From: an uncultured Collinsella sp.
Lineage (GTDB): Bacteria > Actinomycetota > Coriobacteriia > Coriobacteriales > Coriobacteriaceae
Assembly: GCA_958413895.1 (NCBI GenBank)
Contig: CATYVQ010000001.1
Coordinates: 136,572 to 200,571, forward strand
Direction of reading: 5' to 3'
Length of the DNA: 64,000 bases
Numbering within the stretch: the stretch's first letter is position 1; the number at the start of each line of letters is the position of its first letter. Below are positions 26,848 through 35,741 of this stretch, one piece after another. A program made the position numbers and the translations under genes. The notes beneath the pieces were generated by a model that saw only the letters and a list, made by a program, of their open reading frames with translations, made no database searches and was not told the DNA's origin.

Positions 26848-27552
26848 TTATCGATTGGAGTTTCTGTTGTAGCGAGCCATCAGGTAGAGCAGCTGAATGA
26901 TCGAAGTGAGCGCTGCAGCAACATAGGTAAGCGCGGCTGCCGTCAGGACCTTCTTGGCACCGTTGACCTGCTTGGAGCTCATACCCGACTGCTCAATATA
27001 TGCCACGGCGCGTCGGCTGGCATCAATCTCAACCGGCAGCGTAACCAACTGGAACAGCACGCTAAACGAGAAGAAGATTAGCGCGAGGGTTGTGAGCCCC
27101 GCGATGTTCATAAACAGGCCCATGAGTAGCACGATGGTCCAGGTGTTCTGGGTAAAGTTGACGACCGGGACCGGGGCAGTGCGCACCTTCATCATGGCGT
27201 AGCCGCTTTGACGCTGGGCGGCATGGCCCGCCTCGTGGCAGGCGACGGCAACGCTTGCGACCGACCCGCCCGAACGGTTGGCATCCGACAAATACAGGTT
27301 GTTGTCCTGCGGGTTGTAATGATCAGTGAGCTCGCCGGCGACGCCCTTGATGCCCACGGCGTTGCAACCGTTTGCATCGAGCATGCGGCGAGCGACCGTG
27401 GCACCCGTATCGCCGTCCGAGCACACCCCAGACCACGTCTTGTACGTCGAGTTGATATAGCTCTGCGCGGCAAGGCCAAGCACCGTGCAGACAAGAACAA
27501 CCAGCAGGTACAGCGGGTCAATGCCAAAGCCGTATCCATAGTAATAAGGCAT
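26848..27552 (-). CDS. Membrane zinc metallopeptidase, YugP family
   Basis: A 234-residue protein with an N-terminal membrane segment, the zinc motif HEAGH at residues 106-110, and two or three C-terminal membrane segments. This matches the neutral zinc metallopeptidase 2 (YugP) family. The natural substrate is unknown; a role in membrane protein turnover is inferred. The tyrosine- and glycine-rich start MPYYYGYGFG is also typical. Confidence 0.9.
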   Translation of the reverse strand: MPYYYGYGFGIDPLYLLVVLVCTVLGLAAQSYINSTYKTWSGVCSDGDTGATVARRMLDANGCNAVGIKGVAGELTDHYNPQDNNLYLSDANRSGGSVASVAVACHEAGHAAQRQSGYAMMKVRTAPVPVVNFTQNTWTIVLLMGLFMNIAGLTTLALIFFSFSVLFQLVTLPVEIDASRRAVAYIEQSGMSSKQVNGAKKVLTAAALTYVAAALTSIIQLLYLMARYNRNSNR

Positions 27553-27616
27553 GCGAATTCCTCCGAATCGAGTTACACGTTGGAGGCATTCTACCCACTC
27601 AAGCGGCTAGGCTTCC

Positions 27617-28750
27617 TTACAGCAATTCAATTTTGCCATCTTTGACCGTCAACCCCATATTGCCCGAAAGCAGATCGTCCAGGCGCGAGCCCACAAGCTC
27701 AAAACGCCAGCCTTCGCGCAGGGGGCTCTGCTCGGGGTGCTCAATATAGTCGGCCAGGTCATCGCGCGACGCAATGACCGAGGTCGCCACGCCCGAGCGC
27801 TCGGCAACCAGGCGGATGAGCGCGTACATAAGATCCGTCACGCTCTCCAGCTCCGGAGAGATCTGGCGATGCCCGCGCACCATGAGCGGCAGGCGATCGT
27901 GCGGGCAGCTTGCGCCGCGCTTGATGGCCATGAGCGCGCCGTCCACATCGCGCTCCCCCAACTGATCGGTACCGCGAATGCTGCGGAACTCCTCAACACG
28001 CACGGGATTGCGCTTAACCAGGGCCAGCAGCGTATCGTCGGACATAACCCACTTGCGCGGGATGTTGCGCCGCTCGGCGCGGTCTTCACGCCAGGCGGCA
28101 AGCTCGCGCGCAATGCCCAACTGATGGCGGCTACACGAGTTGATGCGCTTGACCTTGCGGAATGCCTCATGACGATCGGCACGGTAGTGTGACTCGTCGG
28201 CCAGAGGACGCAACTCATCGAGTACCCAGTCCACGCGGCCCAACTCGCGCAGGCGGCTCATCATCTCGGTATAGGCGACGATCAGATACTTGACGTCATC
28301 GATCGCGTACTCGATCTGTTTATCGGTCAGCGGGCGGCGCGACCAGTCGGTCAGCGACTCGGTCTTGGGCAGCGATACGCCGCAGAACGTCTGAACAAGC
28401 GCGCCATACGAAATCTGCTGGCGCTCGCCCAAAAAGGCGGCGGCGACCTGCGTATCGAAAATCGGTCGCGGCAGCACGCCCACGGTATGGAGCATGACCT
28501 CCATATCCTGCGAGCAGGCGTGGAAGACCTTGGTCACGCTCTCGTCGGCCATAAGCTCGGCCAGTGGCGAAAGGTCGTCGATCACCAGAGGGTCGACCGC
28601 CACGCTCTCGGCAGGGGTGGCAATCTGAACCAAGCACAGGCGCGGATGGAACGTGCGCTCACGCAAAAACTCGGTATCGACGGCAATCGCGTCGAACTCA
28701 CGGGCGCGCTGGCAAAAGTCGAGTAGAGCCTGATGTGTGGAAATGTACAT
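27617..28750 (-). CDS. rnd: Ribonuclease D
   Basis: A 377-residue protein. The DEDD exonuclease domain shows VDTEFLRERTF, HACSQDMEVM, FDTQVAA and YAIDDVKYL; an HRDC domain follows (RELAAWREDRAERRNIPRKW, read up to the SDD). It trims RNA 3' ends, including tRNA precursors. The start at 28750 (MYISTHQ) has only a weak GGGTTG site; a longer frame to 28786 is less likely. Confidence 0.93.
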   Translation of the reverse strand: MYISTHQALLDFCQRAREFDAIAVDTEFLRERTFHPRLCLVQIATPAESVAVDPLVIDDLSPLAELMADESVTKVFHACSQDMEVMLHTVGVLPRPIFDTQVAAAFLGERQQISYGALVQTFCGVSLPKTESLTDWSRRPLTDKQIEYAIDDVKYLIVAYTEMMSRLRELGRVDWVLDELRPLADESHYRADRHEAFRKVKRINSCSRHQLGIARELAAWREDRAERRNIPRKWVMSDDTLLALVKRNPVRVEEFRSIRGTDQLGERDVDGALMAIKRGASCPHDRLPLMVRGHRQISPELESVTDLMYALIRLVAERSGVATSVIASRDDLADYIEHPEQSPLREGWRFELVGSRLDDLLSGNMGLTVKDGKIELL

Positions 28751-28856
28751 ATCAACCCATCGAATAAGGTTAGGCCCGAAAAACACGGGTAGGATATCGG
28801 CATTGCCTTACAACTATACTCGGATACTCGGTTAGTCACAGAACGGGAACGTAAGT

Positions 28857-29774
28857 ATGCGCTGCCTTATCATCCACAACCCGGCATCGGGCCCCAGCTC
28901 AGATGAAATCTACGCATTTACGCACGCCCTCGCGCAGGGCGGCGACGAGGTCGTGATGCGTTTTATCGGCGATGGCATGGAGCCCGAGGACGCCGTGGCA
29001 GACGTGCGTGAGTTTGACCGCGTGGTCGTTTCGGGCGGCGACGGCACCGTCTCCAACGTGCTCGATCAGATGCGCGGATGCGGCGTCCCCACGCTCGTCT
29101 TCCCCTCCGGTACGGCCTGCCTGTTCTTCAACAACATCGGCAATGCCCCCGAGGCAGCGGCGCTTGCCAAGGCTTGCCGCGCCGGTCGCACGGTCAAAGT
29201 CGACATGGGCGAGCTCTTTTGGCTCGACGAGAGCGGCAACGAGAAGCGCCACGGCTTCATCATCATCGCCGGCTCGGGCTTCGACGCCGAGATCATGATG
29301 AAAGCCGCCCCCACCAAAAACGACATCGGCGAGATCGCCTACTTCCTCTCTGCGCTCGCCACGCCCAACCCTACGGTAGCGCACTTTACGATTGAGCATG
29401 ACGGCATTGTCGAGGAGCTCGACGGCATCTGCTGCATGGCCGGCAACACCTCGGTCATCCAAAACGACATCAACCTGTTCCCCGACTGCCGCATGAACGA
29501 TGGCATGGTCGACATTGCGGTCATCGAACCCGTGCGCACCGTGCAGCTGCTGCCTACTGTGATCACCGCTGCGCTTGACCCCGCCGGTAAGGTACTCGGG
29601 CGCCCGCAGTTCAAGATCATCCAGACCAAGGAAGCCAAGATCACCTGCACCCCGTCGCTGGGCATGCAGTTCGATGGCGAGATTATCTCCAGCAACTCGG
29701 GCGTCTTTGGTGCCCGCGCACTTCCGCAATGCCTCGACCTCATCGTCGACGAATTCTCCCCACTCGGAAAATAG
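28857..29774 (+). CDS. Diacylglycerol kinase catalytic-domain lipid kinase
   Basis: A 305-residue protein with the catalytic-domain hallmarks IHNPASGP and VVSGGDGTVSNVLDQM. It belongs to the DagK/YegS-like family that phosphorylates diacylglycerol or related lipids in the membrane cycle. It is divergent from rnd. A 30-codon membrane peptide gene follows after nine bases with its own strong ribosome site. Confidence 0.9.
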   Translation: MRCLIIHNPASGPSSDEIYAFTHALAQGGDEVVMRFIGDGMEPEDAVADVREFDRVVVSGGDGTVSNVLDQMRGCGVPTLVFPSGTACLFFNNIGNAPEAAALAKACRAGRTVKVDMGELFWLDESGNEKRHGFIIIAGSGFDAEIMMKAAPTKNDIGEIAYFLSALATPNPTVAHFTIEHDGIVEELDGICCMAGNTSVIQNDINLFPDCRMNDGMVDIAVIEPVRTVQLLPTVITAALDPAGKVLGRPQFKIIQTKEAKITCTPSLGMQFDGEIISSNSGVFGARALPQCLDLIVDEFSPLGK

Positions 29775-29783
29775 GAGGACCCC

Positions 29784-29876
29784 ATGAACGACAATCCCCT
29801 GCTTGGCTTTATCGTCATTGTTCTGGCCATGCTCGTCGGCTATGCGATCAACGTGATCCACCGCCGGAAGAAGTAA
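29784..29876 (+). CDS. 30-residue single-span membrane peptide
   Basis: ATG at 29784 follows AGGAGG at good spacing. The peptide MNDNPLLGFIVIVLAML and then VGYAINVIHRRKK has one hydrophobic helix and a positively charged end, predicted to face the cytoplasm. It lies nine bases after the lipid kinase and before the terminator, so both share a transcript. It could modulate the kinase or another membrane enzyme; the role is unknown. Confidence 0.7.
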   Translation: MNDNPLLGFIVIVLAMLVGYAINVIHRRKK

Positions 29877-29914
29877 TTCCACATTGGTATGATATTCATC
29901 CAATTATCGTCTCT

Positions 29915-29945
29915 CCTGCTGTTTATGCATTTGCCAAACAGCGGG
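29915..29945 (+). terminator. Terminator of the lipid-kinase operon
   Basis: Stem CCTGCTGTTT/AAACAGCGGG followed by GGATTTTCATTTC, 38 bp after the small peptide stop. Confidence 0.65.
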
Positions 29946-30008
29946 GGATTTTCATTTCGAGCATTCCCAGCTACTTTATTCGGCTACAGTAATTACAGGG
30001 CGTCTTTA

Positions 30009-30163
30009 TTAAAGTAAAGCTACAAACTGAGTATAATTAACCGCTCATCGCATATTTCATTACGCTTATCGAGTAAGTTTCTTTCATAGATGAATATTGT
30101 TTCCAGTTCGTTACGCTAATGGGGTGTCTTTATTGGCTGAAGCCCTCTGGCAACGGAGGGCTT
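30009..30163 (+). promoter_or_regulatory. Promoter and leader hairpin of the C69 dipeptidase gene
   Basis: TTAAAG (30009-30014), a 17-bp spacer and TATAAT (30032-30037) form a good promoter. The leader ends in a perfect 8-bp hairpin AAGCCCTC/GAGGGCTT (30140-30163), only 20 bases before the start codon. It resembles an attenuator stem but no full riboswitch could be recognised. The rest of the 300-bp gap holds no gene. Confidence 0.55.
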
Positions 30164-30182
30164 TCGCACGCTGGGAGGGAAA

Positions 30183-32129
30183 ATGAGGAAAACTCACCCC
30201 GTCAACGCGCTCAAGAAGCTAGGCATAGGCCTCGCCTTTGGAGCTGCGACCATCATGTCCATGCCGACCTCTGCGCTCGCCTGCACGCAAATCTACATGG
30301 GCAAGAACCTTACGGCCGACGGCAACACGTACTACGGCCGCGCCGAGGACTTTGGAGCGCGTTACCTCAAGCACTATGGCATCGAGCCCGCTCATGAACC
30401 CGGCTTTACGTACAGCTCGATTGAATCTGCTTTCGAATACACTTCGAATAAGCCTACCTATCGCTACAGCTATGTACGCGACCACCCCTCCAACTGGTTG
30501 GGTCGCACCGACGCCTACTCCGAAGCCGGAATCAACGAGAAGGGCGTGTCCTGCTCTGCCACGCTGAGCACCTCCTATAACGAGGATGCCGAAGCAGCAG
30601 ACCCCATCGATGAGGGAGTGGGTCTGGGCGAATATAGCTATGCCAGCATCATCTTGGGCGAGAGCGCAACCGCTCGCGAGGGCGTCGAACTCATCGGCAG
30701 CTTGGTCGACGAAAAGGGCGTCTGCACCAACGACCAGATCATCATCGCCGACAACAACGAGACCTGGCTGTTCGCCACGCTTTCCGCCCATCAGTGGATC
30801 GCCATGAAACTGACCGACGACGTCGCCTCACTCAACCCCAACATCGGCAGCCTCAACTACGATGTCGACCTCGATGACACCGAAAACTGCCTCCACTCTG
30901 AGGGCATCCAGTCCATGCCCGAGGAAAAGGGTTTCGCTAAGTACACAGACGGCAAGTTCGACGTTGCCAAAACGTATGGCGAAAGCCTCGCCGATTCTGG
31001 CGTTCACCAGTGGTCCCGCTATGTGCAAGGCCGCAATTATTTTGCTAGTCCGCTGACCGAAGGCACGGATTACGACATTATCACCGTTAAGAAGGATGAA
31101 AAACCTGCCCAAAAGGGAGCTATGGTCAGCGAAATCCAGCCCCTGTTCTTCAAGCCTAGCAAGTCTGGCTGGAGCACCTTTGAGCTGATTCGCGCCTTCG
31201 GCAACCGCGGCGAAAACGTCCCAGGCCTTAACGCCAACACTGACGGCGTCTACGCCATCGGCAGCGAGCGCAACACCGAAATCAACCTTTTCCAGATTCG
31301 TCGCGGGTATGATCCAGAAGTCGCTACCATCCAGTGGGAGATGCTCTCCCGCGCCGCGTACTCTGTTGCCATCCCGCTGTACTCCGCTTTGATAACTGAG
31401 GTTAGCCCGTACTTCAGCGATCAGACCGTCTCCTTCGATCACTGCAGCGTGAAAGACGTCGTGTACAACGAGGAACCCGAGAACTCCATCAACTACGTTC
31501 TCATGGACATCAGCTCGCTCTGCTTTGAGAACCCCGACACCCTTGGCACCAACGTCCGCACCTACCTCGATGCGCTCCAGAACGAGCTCATCGAGCAGAA
31601 CAAGGAAGTCGACACCGCCATGCTGGCCGAGACGACCACCGAGGGCCGCACTGCCCTGGCCAACAAGGCCGGCAAGGCTGCTACCGAGAACACCTACAAG
31701 AAGTGCAAGGCACTGCTCCAGGAGATGCGCGCCTATCAGAAGGCCGAAAACTTCGACCAGCCCTTCACCCCAAGCGACCTGAACACCGAGACCAACGGCC
31801 TCAAGGTGTCCATCACCTACGCCAAGGATGCTCTTGCCACCGATCCGGTCACCCCGGATCAGCCCGGCACTCCCGAGCAGCCTGGTACTCCTGAGCAGCC
31901 CGGTACCCCCGAGCAGCCCGCTAAGCCCGAGCAGCCAGCCGCCAAGCCTGAGAAGCCTAGCAAGTCGGACACCACGACCACGGTAACCACCAACAAGACG
32001 AACACCAAGGGCGGCCTGCCCACCACTGGCGATCGTTTTGATGGCCGCATGGTGGCCGCATTCGCCATCGCTGGCGTTGTCGTCATCTCCGCAGGCGGTT
32101 ACTTCCTCTACCGTCGCAATAAGGAGTAA
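30183..32129 (+). CDS. Secreted, sortase-anchored C69 family dipeptidase
   Basis: A 648-residue protein. Residues 1-33 are a signal peptide ending SALA, directly followed by Cys34 (CTQIYMG), the position where the N-terminal nucleophile of peptidase family C69 must be. The catalytic domain includes YGRAEDFG and EAGINEKGVSCSATLS. Near the C-terminus a PGTPEQ repeat linker (about residues 550-600) leads to the sortase motif LPTTG at residue 612, a hydrophobic span and YRRNKE. The enzyme is therefore predicted to be cell-wall anchored and to cut dipeptides outside the cell. GGGAGG precedes ATG. Confidence 0.92.
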   Translation: MRKTHPVNALKKLGIGLAFGAATIMSMPTSALACTQIYMGKNLTADGNTYYGRAEDFGARYLKHYGIEPAHEPGFTYSSIESAFEYTSNKPTYRYSYVRDHPSNWLGRTDAYSEAGINEKGVSCSATLSTSYNEDAEAADPIDEGVGLGEYSYASIILGESATAREGVELIGSLVDEKGVCTNDQIIIADNNETWLFATLSAHQWIAMKLTDDVASLNPNIGSLNYDVDLDDTENCLHSEGIQSMPEEKGFAKYTDGKFDVAKTYGESLADSGVHQWSRYVQGRNYFASPLTEGTDYDIITVKKDEKPAQKGAMVSEIQPLFFKPSKSGWSTFELIRAFGNRGENVPGLNANTDGVYAIGSERNTEINLFQIRRGYDPEVATIQWEMLSRAAYSVAIPLYSALITEVSPYFSDQTVSFDHCSVKDVVYNEEPENSINYVLMDISSLCFENPDTLGTNVRTYLDALQNELIEQNKEVDTAMLAETTTEGRTALANKAGKAATENTYKKCKALLQEMRAYQKAENFDQPFTPSDLNTETNGLKVSITYAKDALATDPVTPDQPGTPEQPGTPEQPGTPEQPAKPEQPAAKPEKPSKSDTTTTVTTNKTNTKGGLPTTGDRFDGRMVAAFAIAGVVVISAGGYFLYRRNKE

Positions 32130-32140
32130 CGTCTTAGCTG

Positions 32141-32174
32141 AGCGGGCAAGGCAGCAATGGCAGCCTCGCCCGCT
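32141..32174 (+). terminator. Terminator of the C69 gene
   Basis: AGCGGGC/GCCCGCT stem with a 20-base loop, 12 bp past the stop. A second palindrome GAAATCTTTT/AAAAGATTTC follows at 32208-32230 and may help or be an operator for the next promoter. Confidence 0.5.
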
Positions 32175-32251
32175 TAACCCGCCTTTTGACCGACGGGAAA
32201 CCCGCCTGAAATCTTTTCAAAAAAGATTTCCCCGCACACACTTTGCTGTGC

Positions 32252-32257
32252 TATAGT
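32252..32257 (+). promoter_or_regulatory. -10 box for the tryptophan leader transcript
   Basis: TATAGT 59 bases before the leader peptide start. No convincing -35 hexamer lies 16-18 bp upstream; the preceding 10-bp palindrome may bind a regulator. Confidence 0.4.
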
Positions 32258-32315
32258 GCAGCGCAACAGCAACTAGGTGCGACCGTACCATGGCATCACG
32301 AAAGGAGCCACCGAC

Positions 32316-32384
32316 ATGAAGAACACGATGAAGTCTCTCAACAACTGGTGGTGGCGTGATGCGAATACGATCGGTCGACAGTGA
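32316..32384 (+). CDS. Tryptophan leader peptide (22 residues)
   Basis: ATG at 32316 follows AAAGGAG. The peptide MKNTMKSLNNWWWRDANTIG then RQ has three consecutive tryptophan codons at 32346-32354. It is followed by an intrinsic terminator and then by the ECF transporter genes. This is the classical layout of ribosome-mediated attenuation: stalling at Trp codons when charged tRNA-Trp is scarce favours antitermination. Confidence 0.85.
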   Translation: MKNTMKSLNNWWWRDANTIGRQ

Positions 32385-32452
32385 GTCCCTCACGCCTGTT
32401 TTTGCGCTCTAGGTGATTGGAAGGCCTCCGGTTTCGACCGGGGGCCTTTTTC
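32353..32452 (+). promoter_or_regulatory. Tryptophan attenuator upstream of the ECF transporter
   Basis: Hairpin 1:2 is GGCGTGA (32353-32359, starting in the last Trp codon) with TCACGCC (32390-32396). The terminator is AAGGCCTCCGG/CCGGGGGCCTT (32421-32447) followed by TTTTTC. A competing pair CGGTCGA (32372-32378) with TCGACCG (32434-32440) would block the terminator's 3' arm and is free to form when a ribosome stalls on the Trp codons. Confidence 0.8.
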
Positions 32453-32528
32453 TATCTCGAGCCCGATCGCATTCGCATCACGCGCCTCCGCTTTTCTCTT
32501 GCACTCCCATTCCGAAAGGATTTTCACC

Positions 32529-33101
32529 ATGTCTCAGAACACCACCGCCACCCAGCCCCGCACCGTCCAGACCGCCGACCGTGGCAAACTCGACGTCCGT
32601 GCTCTCGTCCTGCTCGCCATCCTGCTCGCCGCCGGCTTCATCCTCAACTTCACCGTCGGCAAGGCCATCTCGGGCATCTCGGGCGGCATGATCAGCCCCG
32701 AGTTCATCATCTCGGCCTTCTGCCTCACCATCCTGGTCGTTCGCCCCAACATCGGCCAGGCGCTCGTCATTGGCCTCATCTCGGCTGCCGTGATCCAGAT
32801 AACCACCACTTCGCCGTTCGTTGATTTTGCCGCCGAGGGCATCGCCGCCATGCTCATGGCCGGCATCGTCAATGCCGCCGGCAAGAACGGTCAGGTCAAG
32901 CCCGCGATCGCCATTGTCGCAACCTTCCTGACCACCTTTGTCTCCGGCGTCATCTTCATGGTCATCAAGATGGCCATGCTCGGCGTGGTAGGCGAGCTCG
33001 CCGCCGCTATGCTGCCCGTCGTCGCCATGACCGCCGTCTTTAACGCTATCCTGGTCGGCGCTCTCTACCTGCCCATCCAGAAGGCCCTGAAGCTCAACTA
33101 A
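32529..33101 (+). CDS. ECF transporter S component 1, predicted tryptophan-specific
   Basis: A 190-residue membrane protein with about five helices, starting MSQNTTATQ after GAAAGGA. The hydrophobic LLAILLAAGFILNFTVG and SAAVIQITTTSPFVDFAAEG pattern is like substrate-binding S components of ECF transporters. Tryptophan specificity is inferred from the Trp-rich leader peptide and attenuator in front. A second, related S component follows, then the ATPase and T components. Confidence 0.78.
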   Translation: MSQNTTATQPRTVQTADRGKLDVRALVLLAILLAAGFILNFTVGKAISGISGGMISPEFIISAFCLTILVVRPNIGQALVIGLISAAVIQITTTSPFVDFAAEGIAAMLMAGIVNAAGKNGQVKPAIAIVATFLTTFVSGVIFMVIKMAMLGVVGELAAAMLPVVAMTAVFNAILVGALYLPIQKALKLN

Positions 33102-33109
33102 CCCACTCA

Positions 33110-33205
33110 GCTTTACGAGCCGCCCCATCTTGGCGTTCATTCGTCGCTCGCGTACCCAAGTTCGCTTCGCTCCTCTTTCGCGCCAACCTGGGCCCCTCGT
33201 AAAGC
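33110..33205. repeat. Long imperfect inverted repeat between the two S-component genes
   Basis: GCTTTACGAG (33110) pairs with CTCGTAAAGC (to 33205), and TTGGCG (33130) with CGCCAA (33181), with mismatches between. It resembles the other nested hairpins in this window and may reduce transcription from gene 1 to gene 2. Confidence 0.5.
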
Positions 33206-33309
33206 CGTCTCCGTGCTCCATTATTCAAAATTAATCCCCTTTTCGATTTAACCCCTTTCGTGGGGGTCTAGGACACTCTTATCTCAAATCCCACCTTAAG
33301 GAGAACATC

Positions 33310-33861
33310 ATGGCCACCAACACTCAGGCTCGTACTATTTCCGCCAACGCCGCTTCCGACAAAGGCATCCTCGATATCACCTCGCTCGTCCTGCTTGCAA
33401 TCCTCCTTGCCGCCGGCTTTATCCTCAACATGACCGTAGGCAACGCTCTTGCCGCGACGGGCATCAAGCCGCAGTTCATCATTGCTGCCTACGCTCTAGC
33501 CATCGCGCTCACGCAGGCGAGCTTTGCCCAGGCAGCCATCTTTGGCATCCTGTCGGCCGCCGTCATCCAGATCACCACGTCAATCCCCGGCCTTAACTTT
33601 GTCACCGAGCTTGCCGGCGCGCTGACGATGGCGGCGCTCGTTAAGTCCAACATCGGCGGCAGCAAGCTCAACCCCTTCATCGCCGGCCTGCTCACTACCT
33701 TGGTCTCTGGTGCCCTCTTCGCAGCCCTGGGCACCGTCATCATGGGCGCCGCCCTGCCCACGGCGCTCGCCAAGGTGCCCATCGTGCTCGGCACCGCCGT
33801 CTTTAACGCCGTCGTGGTCCAGGCGCTCTTCTTCCCCCTGCGCAAGGTGCTCGGCAAATAG
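33310..33861 (+). CDS. ECF transporter S component 2, paralogue
   Basis: A 183-residue membrane protein clearly homologous to the preceding gene: LLAILLAAGFILNMTVG and SAAVIQITTSIPGLNFVTEL align without gaps. It starts after AAGGAG. Either both bind tryptophan or one has shifted to a related aromatic compound. Both could dock on the single ATPase/T module downstream. Confidence 0.78.
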   Translation: MATNTQARTISANAASDKGILDITSLVLLAILLAAGFILNMTVGNALAATGIKPQFIIAAYALAIALTQASFAQAAIFGILSAAVIQITTSIPGLNFVTELAGALTMAALVKSNIGGSKLNPFIAGLLTTLVSGALFAALGTVIMGAALPTALAKVPIVLGTAVFNAVVVQALFFPLRKVLGK

Positions 33862-33927
33862 CCTGTTATGATGAACGGGCCGCACGATAGCGGCCCACCA
33901 CCAAAAACTGTCCCAAACAGCTAGCTT

Positions 33928-33971
33928 TTGGGGACGTTCTTAAATGACTAGTCATTAAAGAACGTCCCCAA
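33928..33971. repeat. 44-bp palindrome before ecfA
   Basis: Two 22-base arms TTGGGGACGTTCTT... meet at GACTAGTC; only isolated mismatches break the symmetry. A GGGGAC end and ACTAGT core recall REP/MITE-type elements. It ends 19 bp before the ecfA start, so it may also act on its expression. Confidence 0.7.
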
Positions 33972-33989
33972 TGACTATGAAAGGTATCC

Positions 33990-35741
33990 ATGGAAACGAT
34001 CATCAACGTCGACGATGTCTCGTTCTCCTATGGCACGCAGACCGAGCAGGCGCTCAGCCACATCTCGCTCGGCGTGAACAAGGGAGATTTCATCGGCATC
34101 ATCGGGCCCTCAGGCGCCGGCAAGTCCACGCTTGCCGCCTGCCTGTCGGGCGCCGTGCCCCACCACTACACCGGCACGTTCTTTGGGTCCGTCATGGTCG
34201 ACGGCCACGACACCTGCGAAGTCTCGCTCACCGACGTGTCGCAAATCGTCGGCAGTGTGCTGCAGGATATCGACACGCAGATGGTCGCTTCAGTCGTCGA
34301 GGACGAGATGCTCTTTGGCCTCGAGAACTTTGGCGTTCCCCACGACCAGATCGAGCAGCGCGTGAGCGAAACGCTCGAGACCGTCGGCATCAGCGACCTG
34401 CGCGACCGCGAGATCGCCACCCTCTCGGGCGGACAGAAGCAAAAGGTGGCCATCGCTGCCATCCTCGCCATGCGCCCGCGCGTCTTGGTTCTCGACGAGC
34501 CCACCGCGGCACTCGACCCCGCCAGCTCCGCATTGGTCTTCGAGACGCTGCGTGAGGCAAACCGTGCGCTCGGCATCACCATCGTCGTCGTTGAGCAAAA
34601 AGTCGCTCTGCTCTCGGAGTATTGCAACCGTGTGCTCGTGCTCAATCATGGCGAAATCGCATTGCAGGGCGAGCCACACGAGGTCTTCGCGCATACCGAC
34701 GAGCTCCGTGCCATCGGCGTCGACTGCCCTCGCGTCACGCGTATCTTCAATAGCCTCGAGGCCGATGGCCTGGTAAGCGGTGCCCCTTGCTTGGATGTCG
34801 ATGAGGCCGAGCGCCTGATTTCGGGCATCGTCGACCCCGCACACGCGGCCATCGAAGCCCAGGCGCCCACCGGTTCCCCGCATGCACCGTCGATGCGCCC
34901 TCATGCCAAGGATGCCGAACCCGTACTCACCTTCGACCATGTTGAGTTTGCCTATCCCAACGGCGGCGCCGCCGTACACGACCTTAACCTGACCCTCTAC
35001 CCCGGTGAGCTCGTGGGCATCGTCGGTCAGAACGGTGCCGGCAAGACCACGCTCACCAAGCTGCTCACGGGCCTGCTCAAGCCCGCCTCGGGCAGCGTGC
35101 GCGTCACGGGACTGGATACTGCAACCGTTCCCACGAGCCGCATTGCCCACGAGGTCGCGACCCTCTTCCAAAACCCCGACCGCCAGATCTGCAAGGATAC
35201 CGTGCTCGACGAGGTTGCCTTTGGCTTGGAGCTCGCCGGTATCGACCGCGCCGAAGCCCTGCGCCGTGCCCAGCTCGTCATCGACCGCTTTGGCCTGCCC
35301 GCCGACGAGGCGCCTTTCTCGCTTTCGCGCGGCCAGCGACAAATGGTGGCGCTCGCCTCCGTCGTAGTAGTTGAACCCAAGATCGTCGTGCTCGACGAGC
35401 CCACGAGCGGCCTTGATTACCGCGAGTGCATGACCGTCATGGAAACGGTGCGCACCATGGCCGAGCGCGGTTGCGCCGTTATCATGGTCTGCCACGATAT
35501 GGAAGTCGTCTCGGATTTTGCCGAGCGCATTGTGGTGATGGCCGACGGTCGCATCCTCGACCGCGGCCGCACGCACGAGCTATTCTCGAACATCGAACTC
35601 ATGCAGCATGCCTACGTGGAGCCTCCCCAGGTTATTGAACTCTCGCGCCGTCTGGCATCTTCCGTCTCGCCCGCTTTTGCGCAGGTGAGCGAGGTCACCG
35701 ATGTCGTTCGAATTACCAAGGAGATGGTCCACCGTGGTTAA
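33990..35741 (+). CDS. ecfA: ECF transporter ATPase, two ABC domains fused
   Basis: A 583-residue protein with two ABC ATPase domains. Domain 1: Walker A GPSGAGKST, signature LSGGQ, Walker B VLVLDEPTAALD. Domain 2 (from about residue 310): Walker A GQNGAGKTT, degenerate signature LSRGQ, Walker B IVVLDEPTSGLD. This replaces the usual EcfA1/EcfA2 pair. It powers the S and T components encoded beside it. The stop overlaps the GTG start of the T gene. Confidence 0.92.
   Translation: METIINVDDVSFSYGTQTEQALSHISLGVNKGDFIGIIGPSGAGKSTLAACLSGAVPHHYTGTFFGSVMVDGHDTCEVSLTDVSQIVGSVLQDIDTQMVASVVEDEMLFGLENFGVPHDQIEQRVSETLETVGISDLRDREIATLSGGQKQKVAIAAILAMRPRVLVLDEPTAALDPASSALVFETLREANRALGITIVVVEQKVALLSEYCNRVLVLNHGEIALQGEPHEVFAHTDELRAIGVDCPRVTRIFNSLEADGLVSGAPCLDVDEAERLISGIVDPAHAAIEAQAPTGSPHAPSMRPHAKDAEPVLTFDHVEFAYPNGGAAVHDLNLTLYPGELVGIVGQNGAGKTTLTKLLTGLLKPASGSVRVTGLDTATVPTSRIAHEVATLFQNPDRQICKDTVLDEVAFGLELAGIDRAEALRRAQLVIDRFGLPADEAPFSLSRGQRQMVALASVVVVEPKIVVLDEPTSGLDYRECMTVMETVRTMAERGCAVIMVCHDMEVVSDFAERIVVMADGRILDRGRTHELFSNIELMQHAYVEPPQVIELSRRLASSVSPAFAQVSEVTDVVRITKEMVHRG

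Noticed and set aside
30090..30119. Nine-residue leader ORF upstream of the C69 gene
   Set aside because: No ribosome site and no codon bias that would support attenuation, unlike the Trp leader.
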